Shown: positions 6,753 to 14,791 of the stretch, in pieces
How the letters are laid out: the number at the start of each line of letters is the position of its first letter
Position numbering within the stretch: position 1 is the first letter of the stretch
NCBI GenBank assembly: GCA_002371335.1
Contig: DFHP01000101.1
Span: 1 to 16,391, forward strand
Direction: 5' to 3'
From: Eubacterium sp. UBA3720
GTDB lineage: Bacteria; Bacillota; Clostridia; Lachnospirales; Lachnospiraceae
Length of the DNA: 16,391 nt
Translations under genes and position numbers: made by a program
Notes under the pieces: generated by a model
Seen by the model: the letters and a program-made list of their open reading frames with translations, nothing else
Told to the model about the DNA's origin: nothing
The model's database searches: none

Positions 6753-7775
6753 ATGAAATTATTAACAATAACTGTCCCTTGCTATAATTCCGAGGCGTAT
6801 ATGCGGCATTGTCTGGATACGCTGCTGACAGGCGGTGAAGATGTAGAGATCCTGATCGTTAACGACGGATCTACAAAGGATAATACGGCAGCCATAGCTG
6901 ATGAATACGCCGAAAAGTATCCGTCGGTCTGCCGCGCGATCCATCAGGAAAATAAAGGTCATGGCGGCGCGGTGAACACGGGTATCGCCAACGCATCAGG
7001 AATCTACTTTAAGGTGGTTGACAGTGACGACTGGGTCGATCTGGATGCTTATAAGAAGATCCTCGATACACTCAGGCAGCTGACCGGGGAAGAAAACGGG
7101 ATCGACTGTCTTTTCAGCAATTATGTATATGAGAAAGAAGGAGCAAAGAAGAAACGGGCCATGCGGTATACCGGATCCTTCCCGCAGGAGAGGGTCTTTG
7201 GCTGGAACGATATGAAACCTCTGAAGCTTGGCAAATATGTACTGATGCATTCAATCATTTACAGAACCGAGCTGCTCCGGGAGGTCGGATTACAGCTGCC
7301 GGAGCATACATTTTATGTGGATAATCTGTATGCGTATATTCCTTTCATACGCGTGAAAAAAATGTATTATCTGAACGTGAATTTCTACAGATATTATATA
7401 GGAAGAGAAGACCAGTCTGTAAACGAAGAGGTCATGAAGAGCAGGATCGATCAGCAGATCAGAGTCAATAATATCATGATAGATTATGTGAAAAACTGGA
7501 AGTCGGGACTGGTGCCTAAACAGAAGACATATATGAGACATGATCTTTCTATAATCATGGCGGTTACGTCTATCCTGCTGATCAGAATCGGGACAAAGGA
7601 ATCGCTGAGAATGAAAAAAGATCTCTGGAAGAGATTGAAAAAAGCTGATCTTCCCACATATATAATGGTCCGTCAGGGATTCCTCGGCCAGGCAATGAAT
7701 CTGCCGGGCCGCGGCGGCAGAAAAGTATCCAAGATGGGATATGCGGCTGCACAGAAGATGTTTGGATTTAACTGA
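6753..7775 (+). CDS. Family 2 glycosyltransferase
   Basis: A 340-residue GT-A fold enzyme. The N-terminus ITVPCYNSEAYM, the nucleotide-binding NDGS at 37-40, NKGHGGAVNTGI near 68-78 and the DxD-type DSDDW at 90-94 are typical of GT2 enzymes that use nucleotide-diphospho sugars. The C-terminal third is basic (RMKKDLWKRLKKADL, near 290-305) and may sit on the membrane face; no certain transmembrane helix is present. GGAG lies eight bases before the ATG. Length and motifs fit cell-wall or exopolysaccharide glycosyltransferases. It follows the repeat-tail membrane protein and precedes ispF by 37 bases, so it may share transcripts with both. Donor and acceptor cannot be read from sequence. Confidence 0.93.
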   Translation: MKLLTITVPCYNSEAYMRHCLDTLLTGGEDVEILIVNDGSTKDNTAAIADEYAEKYPSVCRAIHQENKGHGGAVNTGIANASGIYFKVVDSDDWVDLDAYKKILDTLRQLTGEENGIDCLFSNYVYEKEGAKKKRAMRYTGSFPQERVFGWNDMKPLKLGKYVLMHSIIYRTELLREVGLQLPEHTFYVDNLYAYIPFIRVKKMYYLNVNFYRYYIGREDQSVNEEVMKSRIDQQIRVNNIMIDYVKNWKSGLVPKQKTYMRHDLSIIMAVTSILLIRIGTKESLRMKKDLWKRLKKADLPTYIMVRQGFLGQAMNLPGRGGRKVSKMGYAAAQKMFGFN

Positions 7776-7812
7776 AAATAAGAGAATAAAAACAGAAAGC
7801 GGTTTTTTATAT

Positions 7813-8364
7813 ATGAGGGTTGGAACAGGATACGACGTGCATCGTTTTGCCGAAGGGAGAAAGCTGATCCTTTGCGGAGTAGAGATTCCTTATGAAAAAG
7901 GACTCCTGGGACATTCGGATGCGGATGTGGCGGCGCACGCGATCATGGACGCGCTTTTAGGGGCGGCGGCCATGAAGGATATCGGTTATCATTTTCCGGA
8001 TACGGATCCGGCTTACAAAGGTGCTGACAGCATTGAACTGCTGAAAAAGGTAGGGGAAATGCTGCGGGAAAAATTATATATCATTGAAAACATAGATGCG
8101 ACGATCATCGCGCAGAAGCCGAAGCTGCGTCCCTATATAGACCAAATGACGGAGAATATTGCGGAAGCGCTTCAGATCGGGATCGATCAGGTAAATATCA
8201 AGGCTACCACAGAAGAAGGACTTGGGTTTACCGGTGAACTGAAAGGGATTTCCGCCCAGGCGATCTGTTCTATCACTTCCGTTTTTCAGGACGTGGAGGG
8301 GCAGGCGGCCGGAGGCTGCGGCGTTTGCCCGGGCTGCGGGAACAGCGGGGGGAAGAAGTTTTAA
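7813..8364 (+). CDS. ispF: 2-C-methyl-D-erythritol 2,4-cyclodiphosphate synthase with Cys-rich C-terminal extension
   Basis: IspF turns CDP-methylerythritol 2-phosphate into methylerythritol cyclodiphosphate and CMP in the MEP isoprenoid pathway. The start MRVGTGYDVHRF is the family start; the metal ligands Asp8, His10 and His42 are in the usual places, with HSDADVAAHAIMDALLG, FPDTDPAYKGADS and TTEEGLGFTGE following. The frame is open further upstream (ATG at 7741), but that extension overlaps the GT2 gene and is not IspF-like. The ribosome binding site is weak. At 183 residues it is about 25 longer than usual (about 157-160): after the normal end at AQAICSI it carries a tail with CGVCPGCG and GGKKF. 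Such a Cys cluster might bind metal or be redox active, but this is not established. Confidence 0.96.
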   Translation: MRVGTGYDVHRFAEGRKLILCGVEIPYEKGLLGHSDADVAAHAIMDALLGAAAMKDIGYHFPDTDPAYKGADSIELLKKVGEMLREKLYIIENIDATIIAQKPKLRPYIDQMTENIAEALQIGIDQVNIKATTEEGLGFTGELKGISAQAICSITSVFQDVEGQAAGGCGVCPGCGNSGGKKF

Positions 8365-8381
8365 CTGGTTATTAACAAAGC

Positions 8382-8430
8382 TTCCCGCTTCATGATTAAA
8401 CTGTTCAAAAATGATATGTGGGAATTTTTT
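8382..8430 (+). terminator. Possible weak terminator between ispF and cysS
   Basis: TTCCCGC (8382-8388) can pair with GTGGGAA (ending at 8424, one G-U pair), and an inner CAT/ATG is possible; TTTTTT follows directly (8425-8430). The loop is long and the stem short, so it may be only partly effective. Confidence 0.4.
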
Positions 8431-8482
8431 ATTAATGAATCAACTGCCGGCGGTATCTGAAGGCAGTGGAATGGAGAAACCA

Positions 8483-9889
8483 ATGAAAATCTATAACACA
8501 TTAACGAAAAGAAAAGAAGAATTTGTACCGATCGAGCCTGGCAAGGTGAGGATGTACGTATGCGGACCTACGGTTTATAACCTTATACATATAGGAAACG
8601 CGAGGCCGATGATCGTTTTTGACACGGCCAGAAGATATCTGGAATACAAGGGCTACGAGGTGAACTACGTATCTAACTTTACGGACGTGGATGATAAGAT
8701 CATTAATAAAGCCATTGAGGAGGGGGTTTCCGCAGAGGAAATATCCTCCAGGTACATCGCCGAGTGCAAAAAAGACATGGAAGGCATGAACGTAAGACCT
8801 GCTACCACGCATCCTCAGGCGACAAAAGAGATTCCCGGCATGATCAGCATGATCGAGGACCTGATGGAAAAAGGATATGCTTATAATGTCAACGGCACAG
8901 TATATTTCCGTACCAGAAAGTTTAAGGAGTACGGAAAGCTGTCCCATAAGAATCTGGATGATCTCCGCTCAGGTTTCCGCGCGATCCGCGTGACCGGCGA
9001 AGAGCAGAAGGAAGATCCGCTGGATTTCGTTCTCTGGAAACCGAAAAAAGAAGGAGAGCCCTACTGGGATGCTCCGTGGAGCCAGGGAAGACCGGGATGG
9101 CATATCGAGTGTTCCGTCATGTCAAAGCATTATCTGGGAAAGGCTATTGATATTCACGCAGGCGGCGAGGATCTGGTATTCCCGCATCATGAGAATGAGA
9201 TCGCTCAGAGTGAGTGCTGCAACGGATGTGAATTTGCCAGATACTGGATGCATAACGCATTCCTGAATATCGATAACAGAAAGATGAGCAAGTCTCTGGG
9301 AAATTTCTTTACCGTACGGGAGATCGGCGAGAAATACGATCTTAATGTTCTCCGCTTTTTCATGCTTTCAGCGCACTACAGAAGCCCGCTTAATTTCAGC
9401 GAAGAGATCATGGAAGCCTCTAAAAATTCTCTTGAAAGAATGATAACGGCTATGGACAGACTCAATTCTGCCATCTCAGGAGCAAAGACGCAGGAGCTTA
9501 CAGAAGACGAGAAGAAAAAGCTTGAAGATATGAAGCAGTACCGCGGAAAATTTGAAGCGGCCATGGATGACGATATAAATACGGCGGATGCGATCGCCGC
9601 GGTATTCGAGCTGGTAAGATTTGCCAATACGGAAGTTACCGAAGGCGCATCAAAAGATTTTGCGGAAGCGGTCAGAAAAGAGATGCTTGAGCTTACGGAC
9701 ATTCTGGGCCTTATCGTGGAGAGGAAGGCAGAGATCCTGGATGAAGAAATAGAGCAGAAGATCGCCGAGCGTCAGGCTGCCAGAAAGGCTAAAGATTTCG
9801 CGAAGGCAGACGCTATCAGGGACGAGCTGCTGGCAAAAGGGATCGTGCTGATGGATACCAGAGAAGGCGTTAAATGGAAAAAGGCATAA
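8483..9889 (+). CDS. cysS: Cysteinyl-tRNA synthetase
   Basis: This class I aminoacyl-tRNA synthetase charges tRNA-Cys. The start chosen, MKIYNTLTKRKEEF, matches the usual family N-terminus and has GGAG six bases upstream; ATG at 8471 adds four residues (MEKP) and is also possible, while ATG at 8411 lies before a likely terminator T run's end and gives a non-family extension. Visible motifs: MYVCGPTVYN with zinc ligand Cys27, HIGN at 36-39 (HIGH motif), the HIECSVMSKHYLG and GGEDLVFPHHENEIAQSE region with the other zinc ligands, and KMSKSLGNF. The C-terminal helical anticodon-binding part is complete. Length is about 468 residues, normal for the family. No T-box leader was seen upstream, although cysS is often T-box regulated in Firmicutes. 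Confidence 0.97.
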   Translation: MKIYNTLTKRKEEFVPIEPGKVRMYVCGPTVYNLIHIGNARPMIVFDTARRYLEYKGYEVNYVSNFTDVDDKIINKAIEEGVSAEEISSRYIAECKKDMEGMNVRPATTHPQATKEIPGMISMIEDLMEKGYAYNVNGTVYFRTRKFKEYGKLSHKNLDDLRSGFRAIRVTGEEQKEDPLDFVLWKPKKEGEPYWDAPWSQGRPGWHIECSVMSKHYLGKAIDIHAGGEDLVFPHHENEIAQSECCNGCEFARYWMHNAFLNIDNRKMSKSLGNFFTVREIGEKYDLNVLRFFMLSAHYRSPLNFSEEIMEASKNSLERMITAMDRLNSAISGAKTQELTEDEKKKLEDMKQYRGKFEAAMDDDINTADAIAAVFELVRFANTEVTEGASKDFAEAVRKEMLELTDILGLIVERKAEILDEEIEQKIAERQAARKAKDFAKADAIRDELLAKGIVLMDTREGVKWKKA

Positions 9890-9915
9890 GAGAAAGATCA
9901 GCAGTATAGATAGTT

Positions 9916-10338
9916 ATGATTATAAGTATGGAGTATCTGGAGGATCAGTTTGATCTTCCGGATTTCGATTTAAAGCAATATTCGCCATTGACGCTGGCAT
10001 ATCTGGGAGATGCGGTATACGAGATCGTGATCAGGACGGTGCTTGTGCGGCGAAAAAATGCGCCCGCGAATAAACTGCATCATCAGGCCAGCGCTCTGGT
10101 AAAAGCAGAAAAACAGGCTGAAATCGCGGAGAAGATAGGACCGCTCCTTACAGAGGAGGAAAGCAGTGTGCTCCGACGCGGCAGGAATGCGAAATCCCAC
10201 ACCAAGGCAAAGAACGCAAGCGTTGCCGATTATCGAATGGCAACAGGCCTTGAGACGCTGACAGGTTATCTCTATCTTCAGGGCAAAACAGAAAGGATAG
10301 TGGATCTGATAAAGGCCGGCCTTGGTGAAGAATTATGA
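9916..10338 (+). CDS. mrnC: Mini-ribonuclease III
   Basis: A 140-residue stand-alone RNase III catalytic domain without a dsRNA-binding domain. LAYLGDAVYE carries the catalytic Asp32, and GLETLTGYLYLQG carries Glu113; KLHHQASALVKAEKQ and RRGRNAKSHTKAKNAS are family motifs. In Bacillus subtilis the homologue matures the 3' and 5' ends of 23S rRNA. It follows cysS by 26 bases, and rlmB, an rRNA methyltransferase, comes next; this is the conserved Firmicutes order. The start could be ATG 9916 or ATG 9928 (MEYLED); neither has a strong ribosome binding site. Confidence 0.95.
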   Translation: MIISMEYLEDQFDLPDFDLKQYSPLTLAYLGDAVYEIVIRTVLVRRKNAPANKLHHQASALVKAEKQAEIAEKIGPLLTEEESSVLRRGRNAKSHTKAKNASVADYRMATGLETLTGYLYLQGKTERIVDLIKAGLGEEL

Positions 10339-10350
10339 TTTTGGAAAAAA

Positions 10351-10392
10351 GAGATCTGTGTATTGAACGGGATCGGGATTCATCCGCAGATC
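10351..10392 (+). other. Hairpin in the mrnC-rlmB gap
   Basis: GAGATCTG near 10351 pairs with CAGATCTC near 10391, and GGAT/ATCC pairs inside. No T run follows, so it is not an intrinsic terminator; it may be an RNA processing or stability structure in the 138-base gap. Confidence 0.4.
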
Positions 10393-10476
10393 TCAGATCG
10401 AGTTTAAGTTTGTGCTTTGATCCGGAGAACAGCGGATACATATCCGGAATGGCCCGGGGATCATGAAAGGATATAA

Positions 10477-11763
10477 ATGGAGAATAAATTTGGCAAAAGA
10501 CAGTGGAAGAAGGAAGAAAAACGATTCAAGACACTGGACGAATATCTCTCCTATCAGGAAAAGGTGGTAGGAAAAGCTAAGGAGATCACGGAAGAGGAGA
10601 GAAGAAGCCTGAAAGGAAAAAGAAAGGTGACCGGCTTTGAAGTGACGGATGATCATAAAAAGAAACAGAGAAAAAACAAAGACGATCGTCAGAATAAGAA
10701 AAGAGCAGAAGCCGGAAAAGATAATAAAAAGAAACCGGATAAATCAGTGAAAAAGTCTTTCGGAAAGGAAGAAAAAAAGACCTCCGGCAAGACTGAAAAA
10801 AAACCGGCGGAAAAGAAGCTTTTCGGAAAGGCCGAAAAAAAGGGAGGAAATAAGAAGAACAGGGAAAGACAGGAAACAGAAACCGTCGAGATAAAAAGAA
10901 ACGGAAAAAAACAAACAGACCGGGAGCTGCAGGAAAAAAGGCAGGAACGTGAGACTTATATTCCTGAAGAGCCGGAGAACAGGAATTATGAGTCTTATGC
11001 CGGAGAAGAGCAGATAACCGGTGAAGCGGAAGAGAATGCCAACAGGATTGAGGGAAGAAATGCTGTAACGGAAGCCTTCCGCTCGGGCCGTGATGTAGAC
11101 AAGCTTTTTGTGCAGAAGGAACTTCACGACGGAGCGATCCTGACGATAACAAGACTGGCCAGAAAGTGCGGTACGATTATTAACTATGTTTCCAAAGACC
11201 GGCTGAATCAGATGTCACAGACAGGAGCACATCAGGGAGTTATAGCATATGTCGCGTCTTATAATTATTCGTCGCTTGAGGATATCCTGAAAAAGGCGGC
11301 GGATAAAGGAGAGGATCCCTTTATTTTTCTTCTGGACGGTATCGAGGATCCGCATAATCTGGGAGCTATCATAAGGACGGCAAATCTTTGCGGAGCGCAT
11401 GGCGTGGTCATCACCAAGCACAGGGCGGCAGGCCTGACGGCGACAGTAGCGAAGGCGTCTGCGGGAGCCCTGAATTATACGCCGGTTGCAAAGGTTACGA
11501 ACCTGGGAAATACGATCGATCAGCTGAAAAAGGACGGAATGTGGTTCGTGTGCGCGGATATGGGCGGCACAAATATGTATCAGCTTGAACTGAAGGGATC
11601 TATAGGACTGATCATCGGAAATGAAGGCGACGGAGTCAGCCGTCTGATCCGTGAAAGATGCGATTTTATCGCGTCGATCCCCATGAAGGGAGATATTGAT
11701 TCGCTGAATGCTTCCGTGGCAGCGGGCGTACTTGGATTTGAAATAGCCAGACAGAGAGGATAA
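10477..11763 (+). CDS. rlmB: 23S rRNA (guanosine-2'-O-)-methyltransferase-type TrmH/SpoU family enzyme with long Lys-rich N-terminal extension
   Basis: The C-terminal part (about 189-428) is a full RlmB-like protein: NRIEGRNAVTEAF opens the substrate-binding domain, then the SPOUT knot motifs DPHNLGAIIRTA (291-302), IIGNEGDGVSRLI (379-391) and SLNASVAAGVLGFE (409-422). Such enzymes 2'-O-methylate rRNA with S-adenosylmethionine. The first 188 residues are very rich in Lys and Glu, with repeats such as KSFGKEEKK, KLFGKAEKK and GKTEKKPAEKK; they are probably disordered and may help bind RNA. AAAGGAT lies just before the ATG. The downstream sigH start is two bases past the stop, so the genes are coupled. 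The methylation site is inferred from synteny and family. Confidence 0.93.
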   Translation: MENKFGKRQWKKEEKRFKTLDEYLSYQEKVVGKAKEITEEERRSLKGKRKVTGFEVTDDHKKKQRKNKDDRQNKKRAEAGKDNKKKPDKSVKKSFGKEEKKTSGKTEKKPAEKKLFGKAEKKGGNKKNRERQETETVEIKRNGKKQTDRELQEKRQERETYIPEEPENRNYESYAGEEQITGEAEENANRIEGRNAVTEAFRSGRDVDKLFVQKELHDGAILTITRLARKCGTIINYVSKDRLNQMSQTGAHQGVIAYVASYNYSSLEDILKKAADKGEDPFIFLLDGIEDPHNLGAIIRTANLCGAHGVVITKHRAAGLTATVAKASAGALNYTPVAKVTNLGNTIDQLKKDGMWFVCADMGGTNMYQLELKGSIGLIIGNEGDGVSRLIRERCDFIASIPMKGDIDSLNASVAAGVLGFEIARQRG

Positions 11764-11765
11764 AT

Positions 11766-12362
11766 GTGGACTATCGGAAACGGACTGACGAGGAACTGAT
11801 CGATCTGTACAGAGAGGGCGATGACGGCGCTGTGGAATTTCTCATGGAGAAGTACAAGCAGCTTGTCAGGGCGAGAGCCAGAACGCTGTATCTGACAGGA
11901 GCGGACAAAGACGATCTTTTGCAGGAGGGAATGCTGGGACTCTTTAAAGCTATACGAAGCTTTAAAAAAGGCGAAGCGGCGTTTCCGGCCTTTGCCGCCC
12001 TGTGTATCAGCAGACAGATGTATTCCGCGATCAGGTCATCGGAGAGTCTGAAAAATCTTCCGCTGGCAGGATTTGTTTCTATTTTTGAAATGGAAGAGGA
12101 ACAGAAGAGCCGGAACTTAAGTATATCGGATGATCCGGAGCAGATTATTCTGGAAAAAGAGGCGGAAGCGAGGCTGAAGGAGCAAATTTTCAGCATTTTA
12201 AGTCATTTTGAGAGAAAAGTCATTGAACTTTACCTTGAAGGATATGATTATAAAAATATTTCCGAAAGACTGGACAAATCCCCCAAATCTGTGGATAATG
12301 CAATACAGAGAACAAAGAAAAAGGTATCTGAATTCTGTAAGGAATATGAGACCAAATACTAA
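11766..12362 (+). CDS. sigH: RNA polymerase sigma factor SigH (Spo0H-like)
   Basis: A 198-residue sigma-70 family factor. Region 2 is clear: GDDGAVEFLMEKYKQLVRA, then the core-binding and -10 region GADKDDLLQEGMLGLFKAIR (45-64) and FAALCISRQMYSAIR. Region 4 has LSHFERKVIELYLEGYDYKN and the helix-turn-helix ISERLDKSPKSVDNAIQR (165-182). It resembles Bacillus subtilis SigH closely in layout, and its place after mrnC and rlmB is the conserved sigH locus. SigH drives transition-phase, early sporulation and competence genes in Firmicutes. The start is GTG at 11766, with GAGAGG inside the end of rlmB; the ATG at 11764 is out of frame. The yacP/rae1 gene that sits between rlmB and sigH in B. subtilis is missing here. 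Confidence 0.94.
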   Translation: MDYRKRTDEELIDLYREGDDGAVEFLMEKYKQLVRARARTLYLTGADKDDLLQEGMLGLFKAIRSFKKGEAAFPAFAALCISRQMYSAIRSSESLKNLPLAGFVSIFEMEEEQKSRNLSISDDPEQIILEKEAEARLKEQIFSILSHFERKVIELYLEGYDYKNISERLDKSPKSVDNAIQRTKKKVSEFCKEYETKY

Positions 12363-12379
12363 TGAAAGGAGAAAAGGCA

Positions 12380-14644
12380 ATGCAACAATTTAGAAGGACA
12401 CTTCTGCGCGTCTTTATGATGTTGTTCTTAGTCGCAGGAGTGTGCATGTTTGTAACTGCAGATGCAGATGCGGTTTTTGCCGATGAGATCTCAGAAACCG
12501 AGACCGGTAACGACAGCGTCACTGAAGAAGCCATTGTTGTTGAGCCGGTCGCAGCCGCAGCTGAGACTTCAGGGGTCACAGAAGTGATCAGTCAGGAAGA
12601 AGCTGTACCGGAACAGACAGCTGTTGAGACTGCAGAGACAGCCGCTGAGGTTGTTGATGAGACTGCGGATACGGTTGTTGAGGGTACTGCACAGACAGAA
12701 GAGACAGTTGTCGAAGATACTGCACAGACAGAGGAGACAGTTGTTGATGATGCTGCGCAGACCGAAGAGGCAGCTGCTGAAGATGCCGCACAGGCAGAGC
12801 TTGCTGAAAATGTGGCGTTAGCTGCTGATGAAACAGCAAAGGCACCGGCTAAAAAGCATCTGACAGTTTACAACGGAGTAGATTATGCGCTGGTTTATGA
12901 TTATGAGTTTTATTCCAGTAATGAGGATGTAAAGGCAGCTTTCGGAGATGACGAAGAAGCTACGCTTTATAACTTCGTCAGATGGGGAATGCAGTCCCAG
13001 AGACAGGGCATCTCTACATTTGACGTGAAGGCATACCGCCGCGCATACGCTGATCTTCGCCGTGTATACGGCACGAACTATCCGGGATATTACATGCATT
13101 ATATCTGGTGGGGCCACGACGCCGGTCTTGATAAGACGATAAACGTTGATGAGGTCGTAGATCCGCTCACTGTTCTCGACGGGCAGGATTATTCACTGGT
13201 ATATGATTTTAGTTTCTTCCAGGACAAGTATCCGGATGTAAAAGCGGCCTTCGGCGATGACGATGAGGCTACTCTCAGAAACTTTGTAAGATGGGGAATG
13301 CAGTCCGAAAGACAGGGTATCGCTACATTTGATGAAGCGTCCTACCGCAGGGCTTACGCTGATCTTCGCCGCGTATACGGCACGAACTACCCGGGCTACT
13401 ACATGCACTATATCTGGTGGGGCCATGACGCCGGTCTTGATAAGACGACAGGCGTTAAGGAGCTTGTGGATCCGCTGACAGTCATCGACGGCGTTGATTA
13501 TTCACGCGTCTATGATTTCAATTACTTCCAGAACAAGTATCCGGATGTAAAGAAAGCCTTCGGCGAGGATGAAGAAGCCACGCTGAGAAACTTTATCAGA
13601 TGGGGCATGGCAGGTCAGAGACAGGGTATCGAATCTTTCGATGAAGTATCCTATCGCCGGGCGTACCAGGATCTTCGTATCGCGTACGGTACGAATTATC
13701 CGAAGTACTACATGCACTATATCAACTATGGAGCTAAAGAAGGCCGCGATAAAACGACTGGAATCGACAAGCTTCAGAATCCTGTTACGTCCTATGGTGC
13801 GGTAGATATGTCAGATGTATATGACTATTACTACTACACAAGCCACAACAAAAATGTTCTGGACTGCTATGGCGAGGATGATGTATCCGTTGCGGCTCAT
13901 TTCGCAAAGACGGGCATCCTGTTGGGCAGAAAAGGAGCAGAAGATTACAGCCAGAGCGACTATAACAGAATAAAGGCTGTACTGGAAGGCTTTAAGAACG
14001 CACCTACAAAGTATGCGGGCATCGAGCTCTCCATGCTTTATGATTTCTATTATTACTATGAGCACAACAGCAATCTCTGGAGCGTATACGGCGCGGATAC
14101 CAACGGATACGTAGCGCATTTCGCCCGCTGGGGAATGGCTGCATGGCTCAGGGGTAAGGCTTCCTACAGAGCTGATGTCTATGAGATGCTCAGACAGACC
14201 TTCAGCAGCGATGTTCTGCTTTCCATGGACCAGAAGGCCCAGGGCTACACAAGCAGCACAAAATATCTGATCCTTATCAACTATACAGATCATTATCTGA
14301 ATGTATACGAGAGGATCGTGGACGGAGCCTGGACAAAGATCAAGAGTCACAGATGCTCAATGGGAGCTTCTGTAACACCTACACCGCTTGGTGTATATAG
14401 AACGTCTGACAAGGTTCTGTGGTTCGACAGCGGATACTGCCGCTGCTGGTATGCTACACGTTTCAATGGTTCTTATATGATCCATTCTATCCTGTATTAT
14501 CAGGACAGTTCACCGGCGCATGTTATGGATGCTACGATGGGCGCAAACGTATCACACGGATGCGTTCGTCTGTATCTGGACAACGCTAAGTGGATATACT
14601 ACAACGTTCCTTCAGGAACGACAACAGTTGTTTACAGACGATAA
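12380..14644 (+). CDS. Secreted L,D-transpeptidase (YkuD) with acidic linker and tandem YPDV-type repeats
   Basis: A 754-residue exported protein. Residues 1-35 form a signal peptide (cleavage likely near DADAVFA). Residues 36-155 are a Glu/Thr/Ala/Val-rich linker with 11-residue repeats (TVVEDTAQTEE type, from residue 98). Repeats of about 102 residues begin at 168, 270 and 373 (each with DYxxVYD, KAAFGDD, RWGMxxxRQGI, YRRAYxDLR and YMHYI), and shorter relatives begin at 476 and 549. Residues 628-754 are the YkuD L,D-transpeptidase domain ending in SHGCVRLY, with His726 and catalytic Cys728. Such enzymes make 3-3 peptidoglycan cross-links or attach proteins to the wall. ATG 12380 was chosen because AAAGGAG lies eight bases upstream; ATG 12362 overlaps the sigH stop. 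It lies 17 bases after sigH, so co-transcription is plausible, unusual for this locus. Confidence 0.93.
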   Translation: MQQFRRTLLRVFMMLFLVAGVCMFVTADADAVFADEISETETGNDSVTEEAIVVEPVAAAAETSGVTEVISQEEAVPEQTAVETAETAAEVVDETADTVVEGTAQTEETVVEDTAQTEETVVDDAAQTEEAAAEDAAQAELAENVALAADETAKAPAKKHLTVYNGVDYALVYDYEFYSSNEDVKAAFGDDEEATLYNFVRWGMQSQRQGISTFDVKAYRRAYADLRRVYGTNYPGYYMHYIWWGHDAGLDKTINVDEVVDPLTVLDGQDYSLVYDFSFFQDKYPDVKAAFGDDDEATLRNFVRWGMQSERQGIATFDEASYRRAYADLRRVYGTNYPGYYMHYIWWGHDAGLDKTTGVKELVDPLTVIDGVDYSRVYDFNYFQNKYPDVKKAFGEDEEATLRNFIRWGMAGQRQGIESFDEVSYRRAYQDLRIAYGTNYPKYYMHYINYGAKEGRDKTTGIDKLQNPVTSYGAVDMSDVYDYYYYTSHNKNVLDCYGEDDVSVAAHFAKTGILLGRKGAEDYSQSDYNRIKAVLEGFKNAPTKYAGIELSMLYDFYYYYEHNSNLWSVYGADTNGYVAHFARWGMAAWLRGKASYRADVYEMLRQTFSSDVLLSMDQKAQGYTSSTKYLILINYTDHYLNVYERIVDGAWTKIKSHRCSMGASVTPTPLGVYRTSDKVLWFDSGYCRCWYATRFNGSYMIHSILYYQDSSPAHVMDATMGANVSHGCVRLYLDNAKWIYYNVPSGTTTVVYRR
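12671..12802 (+). repeat. Intragenic 33-bp repeats coding for the acidic linker
   Basis: Four successive 33-bp units begin at 12671, 12704, 12737 and 12770 and encode TVVEGTAQTEE, TVVEDTAQTEE, TVVDDAAQTEE and a diverged AAAEDAAQAEL. The reading frame is kept by any change in copy number. The period is the same as in the basic-tail repeats of the gene at 4303, though the sequence is unrelated. Confidence 0.85.
12881..13804 (+). repeat. Three tandem ~306-309-bp coding repeats in the L,D-transpeptidase
   Basis: Units begin at 12881, 13187 and 13496. The second halves of units 1 and 2 are almost identical at protein level (both have AYADLRRVYGTNYPGYYMHY followed by IWWGHDAGLDKT) and about 90% identical in bases by eye, suggesting recent duplication or gene conversion; unit 3 is more diverged. 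Half-length relatives follow at 13805 and 14024. Confidence 0.9.
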
Positions 14645-14679
14645 CGAATTACATTATCGGAATGATAAACGATACTCAG

Positions 14680-14711
14680 AAGGCTGCCGCTTTTAAAGCG
14701 GCAGCCTTTTT
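14680..14711 (+). terminator. Strong rho-independent terminator after the L,D-transpeptidase gene
   Basis: AAGGCTGCCGCTTT pairs perfectly with AAAGCGGCAGCCTT around a very small loop, and TTTTT follows. It lies 35 bases after the stop at 14644 and closes the rlmB-sigH-transpeptidase transcripts. Confidence 0.95.
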
Positions 14712-14791
14712 GGCTTTCATTGGGTTTTACAGGAAAACACCCGGGCGCCTGCGAAAAACGGCCCTCCGGGGGGATGCACACGCCGGGCAAA

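Noticed and set aside
8365..8482. T-box leader before cysS
   Set aside because: The region is only about 118 bases and lacks the conserved T-box antiterminator sequence; only a weak hairpin with a T run is seen.
13811..14350. Minus-strand open frame of 179 codons
   Set aside because: It is antisense to the repeat region of the L,D-transpeptidase and has no ribosome binding site or recognisable motif.
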